Both the position numbers and the translations under genes were made by a program. Shown in pieces: positions 1 to 6,060 of a stretch of DNA of 24,408 bases (position 1 is the first letter of the stretch; the number at the start of each line of letters is the position of its first letter). The DNA lies in the NCBI GenBank assembly GCA_041685645.1, contig JAWLFI010000015.1, forward strand, positions 1 to 24,408, given 5' to 3'. Below the pieces are notes generated by a model. It searched no databases. It worked only from the letters and a program-made list of their open reading frames with translations, and was not told the DNA's origin. This stretch comes from JAWLFI01 sp041685645. Lineage in GTDB: Bacteria; Bacteroidota; Bacteroidia; Chitinophagales; Saprospiraceae.

Positions 1-774
1 GAGCGAGAAAATTCTATTTTTGCTTTCCTGCCGGGCGCCAGTGCGGAATATAATATAGGGAGCACTTCTCAAGTGTTTGCCTCAGTCGTTCGAGGGTTTA
101 CACCGCCCGGAAATAGTGAGGACGCGGAGCCTGAGCAAAGCATCAATACTGAGCTGGGCTACCGATTATTTAGCGGGAACAAGTTGCAAATGCAGGTAAC
201 GGGCTTTTGGCACGAGTATGAAAACCTACTGGGAAGCCAACTCGTCGGTGGAGGAGCTCCGGATGCGCTGGGATTGATCAATGGGGGGGCAGCCCGCTCT
301 ATGGGCGTGGAAGCTTATGTCAAGTATGTGCCGCATCCGCGCTGGCCGATTGAGGCGAGTTATACTTACATCCACTCTTCTTTTAGAGAGGCTTTTGACA
401 GCGACTTTGGCCCCTGGGGGCAAGTATCTGTAGGCGACCGGCTGCCCTATGTCAGCCCCAATAGTTTGTGGCTACAAATGGGGTATCAGGGCAATCGCTG
501 GGGTATCTTTTCCCAGTTTCATTTCCAGTCAGCCATGTTAGCGGAAGCATCAGCCGACTTCTCCTCTGCCGATGAAGGAATTTTAGTGGGAGAAAGAGGT
601 CTGCTTTCTATTCAGGCTCAATACGATTTTCCCTCGAATATTCGGATCTATGGGCGGGTGAACAATCTGTTGGATGAAGCGTATTCAGTGGCCCTGCGTC
701 CCGCCGGATGGCGTCCGGGAATGCCAAGATATGTCGAGTTGGGTATTGAGTATCGCTTTCGGGGACAGCAATAA
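1..774 (+). CDS. TonB-dependent outer-membrane receptor, C-terminal part (5' end outside window)
   Basis: The reading frame is open from base 1, so the first in-window GTG/ATG-like codons are internal and the gene starts upstream of the window. The 257 visible codons look like the last strands of a 22-stranded TonB-dependent barrel. They alternate aromatic and polar residues (FASVVRGFTPP, INTELGYRL, MQVTGFWHEYENLL, GVEAYVKYV, IEASYTYIHS) and end with the typical receptor finish: a 'GRVNNLLDEAY' strand, then a last strand ending YVELGIEYRF near the C-terminus. The family imports ferric siderophores, citrate, vitamin B12 or glycans across the outer membrane with energy from TonB-ExbBD. The R-G-F-x-P-P and N-x-E-x-G segments suit a ferric-chelate (FecA-like) type, but the substrate cannot be decided from this part. 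The plug and TonB box are not in view. Confidence 0.88.
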   Translation, partial: ERENSIFAFLPGASAEYNIGSTSQVFASVVRGFTPPGNSEDAEPEQSINTELGYRLFSGNKLQMQVTGFWHEYENLLGSQLVGGGAPDALGLINGGAARSMGVEAYVKYVPHPRWPIEASYTYIHSSFREAFDSDFGPWGQVSVGDRLPYVSPNSLWLQMGYQGNRWGIFSQFHFQSAMLAEASADFSSADEGILVGERGLLSIQAQYDFPSNIRIYGRVNNLLDEAYSVALRPAGWRPGMPRYVELGIEYRFRGQQ

Positions 775-798
775 GGCACAGAATCGCGTTTGGTCGGA

Positions 799-845
799 CC
801 TCCATTTGGAGGATTAGCTAAAATATTTTACTTTACAGTAAAATA
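799..845 (+). promoter_or_regulatory. Two inverted repeats between the receptor gene and the 99-aa gene
   Basis: CCTCC/GGAGG (799-803 and 808-812, 4-nt loop) is followed by a perfect AT-rich hairpin with 9-bp arms, TATTTTACT (824-832) and AGTAAAATA (837-845), and a 4-nt loop. The second hairpin ends 5 nt before the ATG at 851. It could be a weak terminator for the receptor gene, an operator, or an RNA structure affecting translation of the next gene. The sequence shows the pairing but not its role. Confidence 0.4.
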
Positions 846-850
846 ATTTT

Positions 851-1150
851 ATGTCAAATTCAGAATCCAACGAGAAGAAGAAGAACGAATCGAATGACGA
901 GCCCTATTCTTCTCAAACGAACTCTATTTGGGGGACCACTTTCGTTAGAATTTCTCTGTTCATCCTGCTGGGATTTATATTATTAGGTGTTTCCAGATAT
1001 GTCTATCTCAAAATGACGGGGCAATATCCGATGCAGTATGATGAGCAAAAAATCATTCAGTATCCTCATTTGGAAGAATTGGAAAAGCAAAATGAAGAAA
1101 AAAAGCAAGCAAAAGATACCGTTTCGAAAGATGCAGGGAGCGGGGAATGA
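851..1150 (+). CDS. Small single-pass membrane protein, unknown function
   Basis: This 99-residue protein has a very polar, Lys/Glu/Asn/Ser-rich N-terminus (residues 1-32). One clear transmembrane helix follows at about residues 34-54 (FVRISLFILLGFILLGVSRYVYL). The charged C-terminal tail contains EELEKQNEEKKQAKD, probably helical or coiled coil. I do not recognise a family. The last 59 bases overlap the start of dapF in another frame, so the two are probably co-transcribed and translationally linked. The overlapping stretch is the Lys/Glu-rich tail, which is low-complexity and could tolerate a shared sequence. The ATG at 851 is the only reasonable start, directly downstream of an AT-rich hairpin. 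Confidence 0.65.
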   Translation: MSNSESNEKKKNESNDEPYSSQTNSIWGTTFVRISLFILLGFILLGVSRYVYLKMTGQYPMQYDEQKIIQYPHLEELEKQNEEKKQAKDTVSKDAGSGE

Positions 1151-1892
1151 CTTTATCGTAATTTCTCCCGAAGCCTATCATTCGCTACAATTTGACATTG
1201 ATATTCCCCTTTTGTGCCATAGAAAATGGGGCATTGGGGCCGATGGTCTCATCGCGATTGAGCCCGCAGAAGACGCAGATTTTCGCATGTATTATCACAA
1301 TGCAGATGGCGGTCAGGGCGGATTTTGTGGCAATGGAGCGCGCTGCGCCGTAGCTCGAGCAGATGAATTGTGGGACAAGGGCTCATCCTATTCCTTTGAA
1401 GCATATGACGGACGACATACAGCCCAAATTCACGCTCCGGGAGATGTCGAAATTTCAATGCGGGATACGCTTTTACCTCAGCCTGCACTTGATGGCTTTT
1501 TTATCGATACCGGCTCTCGCCATTACGTGGAACGAAAAAAAGAAATCGACCTGCTTCCCGTGGAGGATATCGCTCCCCCGATAAGACATCATGAAATGTT
1601 TTCCCCGCTGGGAGCCAATGTCAACTATTGGGAGGATACGCCCAGGGGTCTGCGCTTGCGCACCTTTGAAAAAGGGGTGGAAGCCGAGACGCTGGCCTGC
1701 GGAACGGGGATCGTCGCCGTAGCTATCGTTCACCACTTTAACTCAAAGGCGAAAGAGAGTAATTTTCATATGCGGCTGGAAGCTCGGGGCGGAGAGTTTC
1801 AAGTTGCCGGAAAAAGACTTCCAACGGGCTACTCTGAATTATCCCTGCGCGGCCCCGCACAAAGCGTTTTTGAAGGAGTCTTTTACCTGTGA
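1092..1892 (+). CDS. dapF: Diaminopimelate epimerase DapF
   Basis: DapF interconverts LL- and meso-2,6-diaminopimelate, the last step before meso-DAP goes to lysine (LysA) or peptidoglycan (MurE). It is cytoplasmic and cofactor-free and uses two cysteines. Family hallmarks are the N-terminal KMQGAGNDF (13-21), first catalytic Cys79 in GGFCGNGARC, the H69-N70-A71-D72 segment, and second catalytic Cys203 in ETLACGTG with the GTG phosphate-like loop. The length of 266 residues is normal for the family. I chose the ATG at 1092 because the conserved core begins about 12 residues after it. An upstream in-frame ATG at 1038 would add 18 residues that overlap the preceding ORF and match nothing in DapF. 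The gene overlaps the 99-aa ORF by 59 bp. Convergent to the DUF937-like gene with an 18-bp gap. One oddity is that the usual Pro in the GxPH motif is replaced (DTGSRHYVE, 139-147). Confidence 0.95.
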   Translation: MKKKSKQKIPFRKMQGAGNDFIVISPEAYHSLQFDIDIPLLCHRKWGIGADGLIAIEPAEDADFRMYYHNADGGQGGFCGNGARCAVARADELWDKGSSYSFEAYDGRHTAQIHAPGDVEISMRDTLLPQPALDGFFIDTGSRHYVERKKEIDLLPVEDIAPPIRHHEMFSPLGANVNYWEDTPRGLRLRTFEKGVEAETLACGTGIVAVAIVHHFNSKAKESNFHMRLEARGGEFQVAGKRLPTGYSELSLRGPAQSVFEGVFYL

Positions 1893-1910
1893 ATGGCAGC
1901 AAGAGGTCAA

Positions 1911-2375
1911 TTATTTGCCAAATAGCTTTCCGGCTAAGCCTCCAAGGAGTCCACCGCCTTTTTTTGAGCTACCACCACCTAGCACGTCGCCAAACATATC
2001 TAAAATGGGAGAGCTGTCATTCGCGGGTGTCTGCTCATTCTTATTGCTAATGAGATTCATGAGTTGAGGTAATACCAAATTCGTAATCATCGTCGCCTGC
2101 CCCTTTTCCATGCCCAATCGACTCGTCAATTGCTGAATCACAGTTTGAGAAATCGAATTTTGCAAACTATTCGCCTGGCTGTTGTTGGACTGATGGGAGA
2201 ACAAATTCATCAGTGTCGAAATATCCCCACTTTTTAGCTTTTGGCCGACCTCTTGGCTCGCCGCATCGCCGAAGACATTCATGACTTGATTCACTTCCTC
2301 GTCTTTGAGTCCTCCTTTGGTTTTGAGTTCTCCTGAGACCTGATCCTTGAGTTGGGATAAAATACTGTCTATCAT
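1911..2375 (-). CDS. DUF937-like protein
   Basis: This 154-residue protein has no signal peptide. It has an amphipathic helical N-terminus, a middle part with the DUF937-type pattern (TSRLGMEKGQATMITNLVLPQLMNLI, about 83-108), and a C-terminal tail of Gly/Leu/Lys (GGGSSKKGGGLLGGLAGKLFGK, about 132-154). The domain is widespread in bacteria (YidB-like) and has no established biochemical role. The Gly-rich amphipathic tail looks membrane-interacting or flexible. It stands alone on the minus strand, convergent with dapF. I see no clear TAnnTTTG promoter in the 51 bp upstream. Confidence 0.7.
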   Translation of the reverse strand: MIDSILSQLKDQVSGELKTKGGLKDEEVNQVMNVFGDAASQEVGQKLKSGDISTLMNLFSHQSNNSQANSLQNSISQTVIQQLTSRLGMEKGQATMITNLVLPQLMNLISNKNEQTPANDSSPILDMFGDVLGGGSSKKGGGLLGGLAGKLFGK

Positions 2376-2426
2376 ATTCCTATTGTTTTAGTATAGAAGG
2401 GGTTCCTGTGTAATATAAGAAAAACT

Positions 2427-2729
2427 TTAGTTTCGATGACCCTGCCATTTCGCCTCTAACTCATCGACGTACTGCAAGTTTCCCAGTCGAAAGCGAAAAG
2501 GGATTCGGGTATTCGCTTCAATTTTGCGCTCCCATTCGCAAAACAAGGGAAGGACCTCTGGTGTGCGGGAAAGCAATGGGCTCGAATCCCAAATCCTGCT
2601 GTGCATCAAAGCTGGCCGGGAAAGTTGACCAACTGTAGTCTTTTCTTTGCCGGGCAGAGAATACTGCCCCTGAACGGATAGACTCGTGGTCAGGACAAAG
2701 AAAAGAATACTAGCTTTAATACAATTCAT
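2427..2729 (-). CDS. Small secreted protein, unknown function
   Basis: From the ATG at 2729 this is a 100-residue protein with a signal peptide (MNCIKASILFFVLTTSLSVQGQ, 1-22). The mature part is short and basic, with a single Cys in LFCEWERKIE and a conserved-looking end IPFRFRLGNLQYVDELE. I recall similar tails in small exported Bacteroidota hypotheticals but cannot name a family. An in-frame ATG 30 nt upstream (2759) would put charged residues before the signal peptide and lie deeper inside rlmL, so I reject it. The start overlaps the end of rlmL by 14 bp, which suggests translational coupling as the third gene of the carboxylase-rlmL-secreted protein run. Confidence 0.65.
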   Translation of the reverse strand: MNCIKASILFFVLTTSLSVQGQYSLPGKEKTTVGQLSRPALMHSRIWDSSPLLSRTPEVLPLFCEWERKIEANTRIPFRFRLGNLQYVDELEAKWQGHRN

Positions 2730-3834
2730 AGCATCTGAAATCGCAGAGCAACGGCCCATTAAATAATTCTAATTTGTGTTTGGGTTTGAGGCCAATGTGC
2801 TTGATGGCTTCTTCATTGCCCGATAGCACCCAGGCCGACCAACCGGTGTATTCCTGTTTGAATTTATCGCCAATGGCTTTGTAAAAGGCCTCCTCATCCT
2901 CCAATGACATGCGTTCACTGTAGGGTGGGTTTACGATCAGCGTACCCTCCGCTGCGGGCGGTGCCATAGCAAAAAAGTCCGCTTTCCGCCACTGAATATC
3001 ATCCCCCACGCGCGCTCCTCTAGCATTGACTTTACTCAGCCGGATGGCCTCCGGGTGAATATCGGAACCGTGAATGGTGGTGCTTAAGTTTTGGCTCTGT
3101 CTAGAGGTGTTTCGCTTCATCTCTCTAAATGCACTCAAATCCAGACTGTAAAAAGACTCAAATGCAAATTCAGCTCGAAAGCGCTGAGCGGGAATATTTT
3201 TTGCGAGCAGACAGGCCTCAATCGGCAAAGATCCCGTACCGCACATGGGATCATAGAAAGGCGTTTGCCCCGTCCAGCCGGCCAATTGAATCATGCCACT
3301 GGCCAGCACTTCATTGATGGTAGCCACGCCTTTGCCTTCTTTGTACCCCCGGTGATAGAGCGGAGCGCCACTCGTATTTAAGGAAAGCGTCGCCCGCTCA
3401 TCATAGATGTGAATATTGATGGGGGTATCGGGATCTTCCTTATCCACATTGGGTCGTCGGCCAAATTGATCCCGAAAATAATCGGCGATTCCATCCTTGA
3501 CCTTCAAGGCCGCAAACCCGGTGTGTTTAAAATTGGGCGAAGTAATCGTGGGATAAATCGCAAAAGTCTGATCTACCTTCATGTGTTCCTGCCAGGGAAC
3601 CGTTCGCGTCAAATCGTAGAGTTCAGTTTCATTGCGCACCTGCCCCTCCTTGAGGATCCAAAGCACATGCGTTGCGAGTCGGGAAAGGTAGTTAATCGCA
3701 AAAATATCGCGATCATTCGCCCCATCGAGTCGGACAGCCCGCTTGAGTGGCGTCCCGTGCTTTTCTGTCAGCGTAAACAATTCTTCCTGCAAGAGACCTT
3801 CGAGTCCGGCCTGTGTTTTTATGATTAAATCCAT
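2716..3834 (-). CDS. rlmL: THUMP-domain 23S rRNA guanine-N2 methyltransferase (RlmL type)
   Basis: This 372-residue enzyme has an N-terminal ferredoxin-like/THUMP RNA-binding region (about 1-160) and a class I SAM-dependent methyltransferase domain (about 165-372). The SAM-binding motif I is DPMCGTGSLPIEA (195-207). The catalytic motif IV is NPPY (302-305), typical of N2-guanine/N6-adenine methyltransferases. The acidic motif II GSDIHPEAI is at about 256-264. E. coli RlmKL is a fusion of about 700 residues. This is the shorter, single-activity form found in Bacillus (YpsC) and many Bacteroidota, expected to make m2G2445 in 23S rRNA. It starts 3 bp after the carboxylase stop and overlaps the next gene by 14 bp, so it sits in an operon-like run with no obvious functional link. 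Confidence 0.9.
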   Translation of the reverse strand: MDLIIKTQAGLEGLLQEELFTLTEKHGTPLKRAVRLDGANDRDIFAINYLSRLATHVLWILKEGQVRNETELYDLTRTVPWQEHMKVDQTFAIYPTITSPNFKHTGFAALKVKDGIADYFRDQFGRRPNVDKEDPDTPINIHIYDERATLSLNTSGAPLYHRGYKEGKGVATINEVLASGMIQLAGWTGQTPFYDPMCGTGSLPIEACLLAKNIPAQRFRAEFAFESFYSLDLSAFREMKRNTSRQSQNLSTTIHGSDIHPEAIRLSKVNARGARVGDDIQWRKADFFAMAPPAAEGTLIVNPPYSERMSLEDEEAFYKAIGDKFKQEYTGWSAWVLSGNEEAIKHIGLKPKHKLELFNGPLLCDFRCYELY

Positions 3835-3837
3835 GGT

Positions 3838-5481
3838 TTATGTTTGAAGTACGCCCGGATTGAATTTCTCTACCGGGGCGTGATTTGCGGCGGCCAGGCC
3901 TTGTGCTAAAATAGAACGAGTTTCCAGCGGATCAATGATAGCATCGACCCAGAGCCTCGCGGCAGCGTAGTATGGTGTCGTTTGCTTCTCATAGCGCTGA
4001 CTGATTTTATCGAGCAATTCCTTTTCCTCTTCCTTTGTGATGGTCTGCCCTTTGGACTTCATAGAAGCCGTTTGAATTTGCAACAGCACTTTAGCCGCCT
4101 GGCTTCCTCCCATTACGGCTAATTTTGCCGTTGGCCAGGCGACGATGAGTCTGGGGTCATAAGCTTTTCCGCACATGGCATAATTGCCCGCGCCATAGCT
4201 ATTGCCCATGATTACTGTAAACTTCGGCACGGTGGAATTCGACACCGCATTGACCATTTTCGCACCATCCTTGATGATGCCACCATGTTCAGAGCGCGTG
4301 CCCACCATAAATCCGGTCACATCGTGAAAGAAGACCAGTGGAATTTTCTTTTGATTGCAATTCATGATAAACCGCGCCGCCTTATCTGCCGAGTCGGAAT
4401 AAATCACACCGCCAAACTGCATTTCCCCTTTTTTTGTTTTCACTACTTCCCGATGATTGGCCACGATTCCGACCGACCAGCCATCGATGCGAGCATAGGC
4501 ACAGATTATCGTTTTTCCATAGCCATCTTTGTAATACGTCAGCTTCGAGTCATCGACGATTCGCTTCAAAATTTCTTTGGTATCATAAGGCTGACTTCCT
4601 CCCTCAGGATAGAGCCCCGATATCTCTTTAGCTTCGTGCTTTGGCGCTACCGGTTGTTCACGATTGAAGCCCGTTTTGGGCGATGGTCCCATCTGTCCCA
4701 TCAATTCCCGAATCGTTTTGAGGCAGGTTTCGTCATCCTTCATCTTGTAATCCGTCACCCCGGAAATCTCACTTTGAGTCGTCGCGCCGCCCAGCGTCTC
4801 CTTGTCTGTATCCTCCCCGATCGCCGCTTTAACCAGATAGGGGCCCGCCAAAAAGATAGAACCCGTTCCGTCCACGATCAGTGCCTCATCAGACATTATC
4901 GGCAGATAAGCTCCTCCGGCCACACAACTGCCCATGATGGCGGCAATCTGGGGAATACCCATACTCGACATCCGGGCATTATTTCTGAAAATCCGACCAA
5001 AGTGCTCTTTATCCGGAAATATCTCATCCTGCATCGGCAAATACACGCCCGCACTATCGACTAAATAAATAATGGGCAAGCGATTTTCCATAGCGATCTC
5101 CTGCGCGCGCAAATTCTTCTTCCCCGTGATCGGAAACCATGCCCCTGCCTTCACCGTCGCATCATTCGCCACCACAATACACTGCCGACCTGAGACTTCA
5201 CCCAAAACCACTACAACACCGCCGCCCGGACAGCCACCTTCTTCCTCGTACATTTCATATCCCGCAAAAGCCCCAATCTCAAAAAACGGACGCCCTTTAT
5301 CCAACAATTGATCGATTCGTTCTCGCGCCGAGAGTTTTCCCTTCGCTCTCTGCTTCTCCAATTTCTTTTTTCCCCCACCGAGATGAATTTTCTCTAGTCG
5401 TCGCTGAAATCGGGAGACCGCCAGGTTCATCGCATCCTCATTCTGATTAAACTTGAGATCCATATCTTTTTTCTTTGCCAT
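3838..5481 (-). CDS. Acyl-CoA carboxylase, carboxyltransferase (beta) subunit, methylcrotonyl-CoA carboxylase type
   Basis: This 547-residue carboxyltransferase transfers CO2 from carboxybiotin to an acyl-CoA. Its two crotonase-fold halves show the expected acyl-CoA/biotin pockets: GSCVAGGAYLP (184-194) in the N-half, and FMVGTRSEHGGIIKDGAKM (391-409) plus GNSYGAGNYAMCG (426-438) in the C-half. Segments such as FPITGKKNLRAQEIA, LPMQDEIFPDKEHFGRIF and the SYGAGNYAMCG loop resemble the beta subunit of 3-methylcrotonyl-CoA carboxylase (leucine breakdown) more than propionyl-CoA carboxylase. Geranyl-CoA carboxylase is an alternative. No biotin carboxylase/biotin carrier (alpha) gene is in this window, so the partner must be elsewhere. 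The N-terminus MAKKKDMDLKF follows an AAGAAGGA SD-like sequence. First gene of the run leading into rlmL. Confidence 0.88.
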   Translation of the reverse strand: MAKKKDMDLKFNQNEDAMNLAVSRFQRRLEKIHLGGGKKKLEKQRAKGKLSARERIDQLLDKGRPFFEIGAFAGYEMYEEEGGCPGGGVVVVLGEVSGRQCIVVANDATVKAGAWFPITGKKNLRAQEIAMENRLPIIYLVDSAGVYLPMQDEIFPDKEHFGRIFRNNARMSSMGIPQIAAIMGSCVAGGAYLPIMSDEALIVDGTGSIFLAGPYLVKAAIGEDTDKETLGGATTQSEISGVTDYKMKDDETCLKTIRELMGQMGPSPKTGFNREQPVAPKHEAKEISGLYPEGGSQPYDTKEILKRIVDDSKLTYYKDGYGKTIICAYARIDGWSVGIVANHREVVKTKKGEMQFGGVIYSDSADKAARFIMNCNQKKIPLVFFHDVTGFMVGTRSEHGGIIKDGAKMVNAVSNSTVPKFTVIMGNSYGAGNYAMCGKAYDPRLIVAWPTAKLAVMGGSQAAKVLLQIQTASMKSKGQTITKEEEKELLDKISQRYEKQTTPYYAAARLWVDAIIDPLETRSILAQGLAAANHAPVEKFNPGVLQT

Positions 5482-5500
5482 ATCCTTCTTTTTCAGTTCC

Positions 5501-5508
5501 TAAATATA
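5501..5508 (-). promoter_or_regulatory. Possible -7 promoter element for the carboxylase-rlmL run
   Basis: On the minus strand this reads TATATTTA, a 7/8 match to the Bacteroidota -7 consensus TAnnTTTG, 19 nt before the ATG. No good TTG -33 box is visible, so the call is weak. Confidence 0.3.
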
Positions 5509-5593
5509 GACACATCCCTCGTGAATTTGTAATTTTTCCACCCTATTCTCCTGCTTCCTTACAGAAAGGCCCCCTTCTTTTTTTCTGTTTTTT

Positions 5594-5847
5594 GGGCGTG
5601 ACCTCCGCCGAGGGCGAAGGTCGGGCTATCCGCTCGTAGTCAGGACCCCATGCTCGGGCCGGCCATCGGCTGCAGTGGCTTCATTTGTCGCCGCTTCGCC
5701 TGTGGCCGGCAAGTGCCATTATTACTAAATAGCTATTGAAAAGTCGCAGTAGATTTTTGTTCCAATCAAGACTTGGTCTGTAATGAATTTGGTAATAATG
5801 GCACTAACCGCGCCTGCGGCCCTGCCTGCCGCTACTATCCCTCACGC
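5594..5847 (+). repeat. GC-rich interspersed repeat element (GGGCGTG...TCACGC family), copy 1
   Basis: A GC-rich block in an otherwise AT-rich 579-bp gap. It begins with a T-run and GGGCGTGAC (5594-5602). It then has GGTCGGGCT (5619-5627), a variable middle, and ends CTACTATCCCTCACGC (5832-5847); the outer ends GCGTGA and TCACGC are complementary. The same order of motifs occurs reversed at 15701-15815. I recall elements of this look (GGGCGT...GGGCTATCCGC...TATCCCTCACGC) as very common in Bacteroidota intergenic DNA, but their function is not known to me. A nested inverted-repeat unit lies at 5712-5805. The remaining DNA of this gap (5482-5593 and 5848-6060) shows no gene. Confidence 0.7.
5712..5805. 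repeat. 94-bp inverted-repeat unit nested in the GC-rich element
   Basis: The ends are 19-bp inverted repeats with one G/T mismatch. The left arm is AGTGCCATTATTACTAAAT (5712-5730) and the right arm ATTTGGTAATAATGGCACT (5787-5805), separated by 56 bp. It is AT-rich inside GC-rich surroundings and flanked by near-identical 11-mers CGCCTGTGGCC (5697-5707) and CGCCTGCGGCC (5811-5821). It carries no coding sequence. It could be a MITE-like insertion or the variable hairpin arm of the surrounding repeat. Confidence 0.65.
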
Positions 5848-6031
5848 GAAGACGATTAGAGGTGCAGCGGTTGATGGACAATACAACAGAGGTCAGATGA
5901 TAAACCACTATGGATAATCGGGCTTATTGGGCGCGTGGTAATGTCAGTAAAAATCAGAAACTTACCTTGAAAATGACTCCCCCCTTGGCTAAGTCGGTCG
6001 GGGCCAAATTATCAATTCCTCAAAATTTATT

Positions 6032-6039
6032 TATATTTA
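6032..6039 (+). promoter_or_regulatory. Possible -7 promoter element for the 727-aa T9SS gene
   Basis: TATATTTA matches 7 of 8 positions of TAnnTTTG, 21 nt before the ATG at 6061, in the AT-rich end of the gap. No clear -33 TTG is seen. Confidence 0.3.
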
Positions 6040-6060
6040 TGCAACCTAAATCCCAAACCA

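Noticed and set aside
4285..5064. Long open frame of 259 codons on the plus strand inside the carboxylase gene
   Set aside because: It is antisense to a clearly real carboxyltransferase gene and its product has no recognisable pattern; it is a shadow of codon bias.
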